A DNA stretch of 11,352 nt from Acidobacteriota bacterium. Its GTDB lineage: Bacteria > Acidobacteriota > UBA6911 > RPQK01 > JAPXNP01. Positions within the stretch are counted from its first letter, which is position 1, and each line of letters starts with the position of its first letter. Made by a program: the position numbers and the translations under genes. The notes below the pieces were generated by a model that worked only from the letters and a program-made list of their open reading frames with translations, was not told the origin of the DNA and ran no database searches. Shown here piece after piece: positions 7,434 through 11,352 of the stretch. The stretch is from the NCBI GenBank assembly GCA_030614585.1, contig JAUWTT010000069.1:1-11352 (forward strand), given 5' to 3'.

Positions 7434-7533
7434 CCTGGATCCACCACCAAGACACCAATAGCACCAAGAAGACACTAAGATTACTGGGGTTTCCTTAGTG
7501 TCCTTGGTGTCTTGGTGGTGTGCACTGTCCAGG
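7434..7533. repeat. Large imperfect inverted repeat of CACCAAG-type units between convergent genes
   Basis: Three nested pairings are visible: CCTGGA (7434-7439) with TCCAGG (7528-7533); a perfect 17-bp pair of 7442-7458 with 7504-7520; and GACACTAAG (7471-7479) with CTTAGTGTC (7494-7502). The apex loop is 7480-7493. The left arm has 12 extra nt (7459-7470) containing another CACCAAG, which can pair with CTTGGTG at 7503-7509 as an alternative fold. It starts immediately after the stop of the 66-aa gene and ends 15 nt before the stop of the minus-strand peptidase gene, so it may end or protect both transcripts. There is no long T tract on either side. From memory, CACCAAGACACCAAG-rich hairpins recur between genes in several unrelated phyla, so this may be a dispersed repeat rather than a gene-specific terminator. 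Confidence 0.85.
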
Positions 7534-7548
7534 TTGAAGGCTTAGACC

Positions 7549-8889
7549 TTATTCGATCGACTCCCCACCTTCGATCTTAACCAGAACGTGCTTACGTACC
7601 CAGTCCTCGTCCCACCATTCGATTGGGTTGATCTGGTGACCCTGCAGCAGCATAGAGAAATGAAGGTGGTCACCACCTGCTAAGCCGGTTTGGCCGGTCT
7701 GACCCAACGCCTCCCTCCGAGCCACGGTTTGCCCGACCTCGACCCCAAGTGAGCTCAAGTGACCGTATAGTGAGAAGAGCCCGAGCCCGTGGTCGACAAT
7801 GACCGTGTTGCCATAGATACCCAGAAAATCGGCGAAGACCACGGTTCCACTGTTAGAGGCCTCAACGGGGCTCAGCGCCAATGAGGCCAGGTCAAACCCC
7901 AGGTGAGTCTGCTGGTCACACTCTTTGCCTTCGTATAGATAGGTCCTGTGATCCGCGAAGATCGACTCCACCTGTGAGTTGCTCAATTGAGCAAAGGGTT
8001 CGGTCCACAACAACCTGGGCTCTGACTGCTGAGTCAGTTCCGCGATTCGTTGATTGTTCAAGGTACGTAGAGTGCGGTTGATCTCAAGGAAAGTCTCTAA
8101 CGGAGTCGATTGTTCAGAAACCTCGGGTGAGTGCTCGAGGATCTCCGGGGCCACCGAAGCGATAAACGAGTCAGAAATCGTAATCTTTCGATTCCGGAAT
8201 TTTCCGGGGAAGACCTTATGCCAGAAGCTCGCTTTGCTTCGATTTCCAGCACGATCCTGGGCCCAGAGCGAAAGGGGAACGTCCACAGGCTGATCGTACC
8301 CAATCGAGAAAATGGCTAAATGTACTCCGTCTCCCCGCCCGGAGAGGGGAAACCCACGGAAGACTCGATCTCCCACCAGGACCCCCGAGTCACTTCCTGC
8401 TTCCTGAACCTTGTAAAGAACTGCTTCCGATCCTCCCTGGGTTATGTAGTGCTGGCGAGAAAGCACCGAGAGAATGGGGCGTTTGGTGTCCAGCGTGAAT
8501 TCTCTCTTCGTTACCGCGGAACGTGAGAAGAACCAGAGGTTCGATTGATCCCGGGCCTCGAATTCGATCTCAAATGCTCCCTCGGAGACGCCCAGTTTCT
8601 CTATAGAAACCACCATTTCCTTCAACTCAGCCGTTCGGTGCCAGGGAAGAATTGTGAATTCGTAAGTGGCTTCAAAGATGGGGTTCACATCCTCCCCCTG
8701 TCGCACAACCGCAGAAATTGATCTGAGGCCCTTCCCGAGATCTTCGGCAATAAACCCGATTTCCCCATCCTTATTCACGTAGTCGGCGCTATCGATTCTG
8801 ACCGTGGGGGGATCGCTGTCCCAGTACCAAATCACCACACCCACTGCGATTATGATCAAGACCAGCACGAAAGATCTAAGCTTCTTCAT
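7549..8889 (-). CDS. Membrane-anchored M23 (LytM-type) metallopeptidase
   Basis: The product has 446 residues. A single N-terminal hydrophobic segment (about 6-23) after MKKLRS acts as an uncleaved anchor or signal. A beta-rich region (about 27-240) follows, with Ig-like features such as ISAVVRQGE and LSLWAQDRAGN. A helical linker (about 265-300) precedes the C-terminal M23 domain. All catalytic motifs are present: H329 and D333 (HLGFD), H377 (YGHLS), and H408 and H410 (DHLHF). By homology to LytM, H329, D333 and H410 hold zinc while H377 and H408 assist catalysis, so it should be an active peptidoglycan endopeptidase in the periplasm. The conserved tail INPIEWWDEDW matches a recurrent family of large M23 proteins that I associate with Deltaproteobacteria and Acidobacteria. 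It converges with the VWA cluster and diverges from the oxidoreductase gene. The ribosome site is weak; see the -10-like box just upstream. Confidence 0.92.
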   Translation of the reverse strand: MKKLRSFVLVLIIIAVGVVIWYWDSDPPTVRIDSADYVNKDGEIGFIAEDLGKGLRSISAVVRQGEDVNPIFEATYEFTILPWHRTAELKEMVVSIEKLGVSEGAFEIEFEARDQSNLWFFSRSAVTKREFTLDTKRPILSVLSRQHYITQGGSEAVLYKVQEAGSDSGVLVGDRVFRGFPLSGRGDGVHLAIFSIGYDQPVDVPLSLWAQDRAGNRSKASFWHKVFPGKFRNRKITISDSFIASVAPEILEHSPEVSEQSTPLETFLEINRTLRTLNNQRIAELTQQSEPRLLWTEPFAQLSNSQVESIFADHRTYLYEGKECDQQTHLGFDLASLALSPVEASNSGTVVFADFLGIYGNTVIVDHGLGLFSLYGHLSSLGVEVGQTVARREALGQTGQTGLAGGDHLHFSMLLQGHQINPIEWWDEDWVRKHVLVKIEGGESIE

Positions 8890-8898
8890 TGGGGCGAT

Positions 8899-8904
8899 AT
8901 ACTA
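8899..8904 (-). promoter_or_regulatory. Candidate -10 box (TAGTAT) for the M23 peptidase gene
   Basis: Read on the minus strand, TAGTAT ends 9 nt before the ATG at 8889. No clear Shine-Dalgarno sequence exists between them (the stretch reads ATCGCCCCA), and no good -35 hexamer is visible. If used, transcription would begin within a few bases of the start codon and the message would be nearly leaderless. A chance match is possible. Confidence 0.3.
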
Positions 8905-8941
8905 CCACGCGACTCCGAGCCTTCTGCACATGGCGTGGACC

Positions 8942-8969
8942 CCACTCGAAGTGGTAACGTTGAGAACGT
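8942..8969. promoter_or_regulatory. Two adjacent 5-3-5 palindromes in a divergent spacer (possible operators)
   Basis: CCACT-CGA-AGTGG (8942-8954) and ACGTT-GAG-AACGT (8957-8969) are each perfect inverted repeats with a 3-nt centre, separated by 2 bp. Their centres are 15 bp apart, about one and a half helical turns. They lie in the 110-bp spacer between the divergent M23 gene and the oxidoreductase gene. The arms differ in sequence, so they may not bind the same protein. GTGG-ACC-CCAC (8935-8945) partly overlaps the first. No regulator gene is visible nearby. Confidence 0.3.
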
Positions 8970-8987
8970 CCAGAGGGTTCACGTCAC

Positions 8988-8992
8988 AGGAG
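8988..8992 (+). promoter_or_regulatory. Ribosome binding site (AGGAG) fixing the oxidoreductase start
   Basis: AGGAG ends 7 nt before ATG 9000. It is one of only two clear Shine-Dalgarno sites in the window and supports this start over the out-of-frame ATG at 8993. Confidence 0.8.
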
Positions 8993-8999
8993 ATGAGCG

Positions 9000-10022
9000 A
9001 TGAAGCAAAAGGTTAAGTGGGGAGTTCTGGGTGCTGCGAGAATTGCTGTCGAAAAAGTGATTCCGGCGATGCAGGAAGGGGAGTTCACAGAGGTCTGTGC
9101 CATAGCCTCTCGGGACCAGCGAAAGGCCCAGGAAGCTGCAAGTCACCTTGGCATCCAAAACGCCTACGGGTCCTACGAACAACTGCTTGAGGATCCGGAG
9201 ATCGAAGCGGTTTACAATCCGTTACCCAACCATCTCCATGTACCCTGGTCGATTCGGGCTGCGGAAGCCGGGAAACATGTGCTATGTGAGAAGCCGCTGG
9301 CCCTGTCAGCTCAGGAAGCGAGAGAACTCGTGGACGCCCGAGATCGGACCGGGGTCCAGATCGAAGAAGCCTTTATGGTCCGAACTCACCCCCAGTGGCT
9401 TAAGGTCAGAGAACTCGTCCAGTCGGGAACATTGGGAGAGATCCGTGCAATTCAAGGCTTTTTCAGCTACTACAATCGTGATCCGGACAACGTAAGGAAT
9501 GTGCCTGAATGGGGGGGGGGCGGCATTATGGACATTGGATGCTACCCAATCGTTACCTCCCGGTTCGTTCTGGGCAGAGAGCCAAAGCGGGTCTTCGGTG
9601 TGTTGGAAATGGACCCGGAGTTCAACGTCGACCGGTTGGCATCGGGGATTCTCGACTACGGAGACGTTCAGTCCTCTTTTGCCTGTTCCACACAAATGGT
9701 GGCCCACCAGCGCATGCTCTTTTTCGGAACCACGAAGAAGGTCGAAGTCGAGATTCCTTTCAATGCTCCCCCCGACCGCCCGTGCAGGCTCTTTGTCAGC
9801 GGTGGCGACTTGTTCGGAGAAGATGTAGAAACCATTGAGTTGCCTGTTTGCAATCAGTACACGATTCAGGGCGATCTATTCTCATCGTGCATTCGAGGCG
9901 AACGCAATCCGCCGATGACTCTCGAGGATTCGGTTCAGAATATGGCCGTTATCGACGCTCTTTTCCGCTCCGCCGAAAGCGGTCAGTGGGAGAAACCCAC
10001 CACAGGCATCCAAGACTGTTGA
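9000..10022 (+). CDS. Gfo/Idh/MocA-family NAD(P)-dependent oxidoreductase
   Basis: The product has 340 residues, a normal length. The N-terminal Rossmann fold carries the nucleotide-binding motif GVLGAARIA (8-16). The family hallmark EKPLA lies at 97-101. The C-terminal alpha/beta domain has the substrate-site motif GGGGIMDIGCYPI (172-184), with D178 and Y182 in the usual catalytic positions. EEAFMVRTHPQW (122-133) and this motif resemble the subgroup with D-xylose dehydrogenase and dihydrodiol dehydrogenase, so a sugar or polyol substrate is likely but the exact one cannot be named. There is no Tat or Sec signal, so it is cytoplasmic. Codons 171-174 run through ten consecutive G (9511-9520), an unusual slippage-prone tract within an essential motif. 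The potassium channel gene starts 13 nt after the stop. Confidence 0.92.
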   Translation: MKQKVKWGVLGAARIAVEKVIPAMQEGEFTEVCAIASRDQRKAQEAASHLGIQNAYGSYEQLLEDPEIEAVYNPLPNHLHVPWSIRAAEAGKHVLCEKPLALSAQEARELVDARDRTGVQIEEAFMVRTHPQWLKVRELVQSGTLGEIRAIQGFFSYYNRDPDNVRNVPEWGGGGIMDIGCYPIVTSRFVLGREPKRVFGVLEMDPEFNVDRLASGILDYGDVQSSFACSTQMVAHQRMLFFGTTKKVEVEIPFNAPPDRPCRLFVSGGDLFGEDVETIELPVCNQYTIQGDLFSSCIRGERNPPMTLEDSVQNMAVIDALFRSAESGQWEKPTTGIQDC

Positions 10023-10032
10023 GGAGAAGGAG
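10023..10032 (+). promoter_or_regulatory. Tandem ribosome binding sites before the channel gene
   Basis: GGAG (10023-10026) lies 9 nt and AAGGAG (10027-10032) 3 nt before ATG 10036. The first is at ideal spacing and the second is closer to consensus but tight. The oxidoreductase stop (TGA, 10020-10022) directly precedes them, so the two genes look like one transcription unit. Confidence 0.75.
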
Positions 10033-10035
10033 ATA

Positions 10036-11352
10036 ATGGTTATTGGAAGCCTGATTCAGAGAGCCTTCCACCAGCCGGACACACGAGTCTACCGTACGGT
10101 TCAATGGATTATCTGGGTTCTGATCAGCGTCTCGGTGCTCCTTTTTGCCATTGACTTCCTACTCAGCCCCGATTATCCGGGCAAAAAACTTGTCGATAAC
10201 CTGGACAGGATCATCCTTTGGATTTTCGTGGTTGAGATCACACTCCGAATCGTCTCCTTCCATCCGCCAAAGCTGGACCTCTTTGAAGGAAATCGGCTCT
10301 CCAGGTGTCGTCATCAGATTACGGGGCGCCTCGTATTTTGTCTGAGACCGCTGAATCTGATCGACATTATTACCGTTTCAGCTCTTGTCCCAGCACTCAG
10401 AGGCCTCCGGGCGGTTCGTCTGTTACGCCTGCTGTACACAAGACGCGTCTTTCGTTACAGCAATCCGTACCAGGGACTGACTCGTTCTTTCCGCGACAAT
10501 GCACTCCTTTATTCTTTCGCCTTTACGGCACTTGGGGCGGCCACCCTGCTCGGCGGCTTCAGCATTTACCTGATCGAGGTCGGAAAGAATCCAGATATCA
10601 AGACCCTGGGAGATGGGCTCTGGTGGGCAATTGTAACCCTTACTACGGTCGGCTTCGGGGACATAACCCCAGTCTCACCTCTGGGCCGTGTAGTAGGTGC
10701 CTTCCTGATGGTTTCGGGCCTGTTCATGCTGGCTCTATTTGCGGGCATCGTCTCCCAGACTATACTCACTGCGGTACTCACTATCCGCGAGGAACAGTTT
10801 CGAATGAGCACAACTCTTAAGCACATAGTGATTTGTGGCTATGACTCGGGTGCAAGAATGCTTCTAGACACAATCGTCCAGGAAGTGAATCCCGAAGAGA
10901 CTGCCATTCTGATTTTCTCAGACGGAAATCGTCCGGCAGACCTTCCACCTGACTTCACCTGGGTTAGTGGCGATCCGACAAAAGAAAGCGAACTGGACAA
11001 GATCCGCCTCACGCACGCTTTGGCAGTGATTGTTGTCGGCTCCCGAGCTGTCCCTCCACAACAGGCGGACGCTCAGACGATTCTGACCGTTTTCACGATT
11101 CGCTCCCATATGAGGAACAAAGCGCTTACCAAGAAGAGAAAGCGGCCTTTATACGTTGTGGCTGAGATCCTTGACGCCGAAAACGTTGCGCATGCCCGCA
11201 GCGCCGGCGCTGACGAAGTTATCGAAACGACGCGGCTCGGCTTTTCTCTTCTGGCCCATGCCATCACGATGCCAGGAGCTTCTTCGATCATGAGCCGGGT
11301 GGTGACTGTGGGAGAACTTGGCATGTTTGTGGGGGATATTCCCGGCGAAATA
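10036..11352 (+). CDS. Voltage-sensor-type potassium channel with RCK (TrkA-N-like) domain, 3' end cut by the window
   Basis: The frame stays open for 439 codons to the window edge. S1 lies at about 22-43 and S2 at about 57-75. A polar loop follows, S3 is at about 107-120, and S4 carries a regular arginine ladder (R122, R125, R128, R131, then R136, R137 and R140). S5 is at about 155-181. The pore loop has the K+ selectivity filter TVGFGD (204-209), and S6 spans about 216-248. A cytoplasmic RCK domain starts at 262 (HIVICGYDSG) and continues to the edge, with GDPTKESELDKI (312-323) as a typical element. This is the Kch/KvAP-like six-helix plan; RCK domains gate the pore in response to ligands such as Ca2+ or nucleotides. 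The usual GxGxxG nucleotide motif is degenerate (GYDSGA, 268-273), so the ligand may not be NAD(H). Channel identity is firm; gating ligand is unknown. Confidence 0.93.
   Translation, partial: MVIGSLIQRAFHQPDTRVYRTVQWIIWVLISVSVLLFAIDFLLSPDYPGKKLVDNLDRIILWIFVVEITLRIVSFHPPKLDLFEGNRLSRCRHQITGRLVFCLRPLNLIDIITVSALVPALRGLRAVRLLRLLYTRRVFRYSNPYQGLTRSFRDNALLYSFAFTALGAATLLGGFSIYLIEVGKNPDIKTLGDGLWWAIVTLTTVGFGDITPVSPLGRVVGAFLMVSGLFMLALFAGIVSQTILTAVLTIREEQFRMSTTLKHIVICGYDSGARMLLDTIVQEVNPEETAILIFSDGNRPADLPPDFTWVSGDPTKESELDKIRLTHALAVIVVGSRAVPPQQADAQTILTVFTIRSHMRNKALTKKRKRPLYVVAEILDAENVAHARSAGADEVIETTRLGFSLLAHAITMPGASSIMSRVVTVGELGMFVGDIPGEI

Noticed and set aside
7442..7520. Repeated CACCAAG/CTTGGTG units as a CRISPR-like array
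   Set aside because: The units are not evenly spaced by unique spacers and occur in opposite orientations forming one hairpin; no cas genes are near.
1..11352. Mobile element or defence island
   Set aside because: No transposase, integrase, phage, toxin-antitoxin, restriction or CRISPR component is visible, and the genes are mostly core functions.

Overview
The window looks like a chromosomal segment from a member of the Acidobacteriota or a near relative. The best clue is a von Willebrand A protein (6304-7236) whose N-terminal half fits the pattern I know as the 'VWFA-related Acidobacterial domain'. The mutS2-dnaG-rpoD order and mid-range GC content agree with this but do not prove it. Nothing marks the window as a genomic island: there is no transposase, integrase, phage gene or CRISPR array, and coding is dense throughout.

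Region 1 (1-4554, + strand) is an information-processing block. It holds the 3' part of mutS2 (KOW-like and Smr domains), then dnaG primase 3 nt later, then a 121-bp gap and rpoD, the primary sigma factor, closed by a strong Rho-independent terminator. A tRNA with anticodon CAT follows at 4604-4680 and is probably the lysidine-type tRNA-Ile2.

Region 2 (4797-7433, + strand) is a tight run of four genes with gaps of 3 and 10 nt and one 4-nt overlap. They encode a coiled-coil protein with a C4 zinc ribbon (COG1579 type), a DUF1189-like multi-pass membrane protein, a secreted VWA-domain protein with a complete MIDAS site, and a 66-residue charged helical protein of unknown function. The run ends in a large imperfect inverted repeat (7434-7533) built from CACCAAG-type units. 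A membrane-anchored M23 (LytM-type) endopeptidase gene converges on this repeat from the minus strand (8889-7549).

Region 3 (9000 to the right edge, + strand) diverges from the peptidase gene across a 110-bp spacer with two adjacent 5-3-5 palindromes. It encodes a Gfo/Idh/MocA-family NAD(P)-dependent oxidoreductase carrying a 10-G homopolymer inside its reading frame. A voltage-sensor-type potassium channel with a cytoplasmic RCK (TrkA-N-like) domain follows 13 nt later and runs off the right edge.

Most of the content is conserved housekeeping. The points most worth a second look are the CACCAAG inverted repeat, the G10 tract, the altered LDLR-type motif in the MutS2 Smr domain, the degenerate nucleotide-binding motif of the channel's RCK domain, the uncharacterised four-gene envelope cluster, and two -10-like boxes that sit unusually close to start codons.
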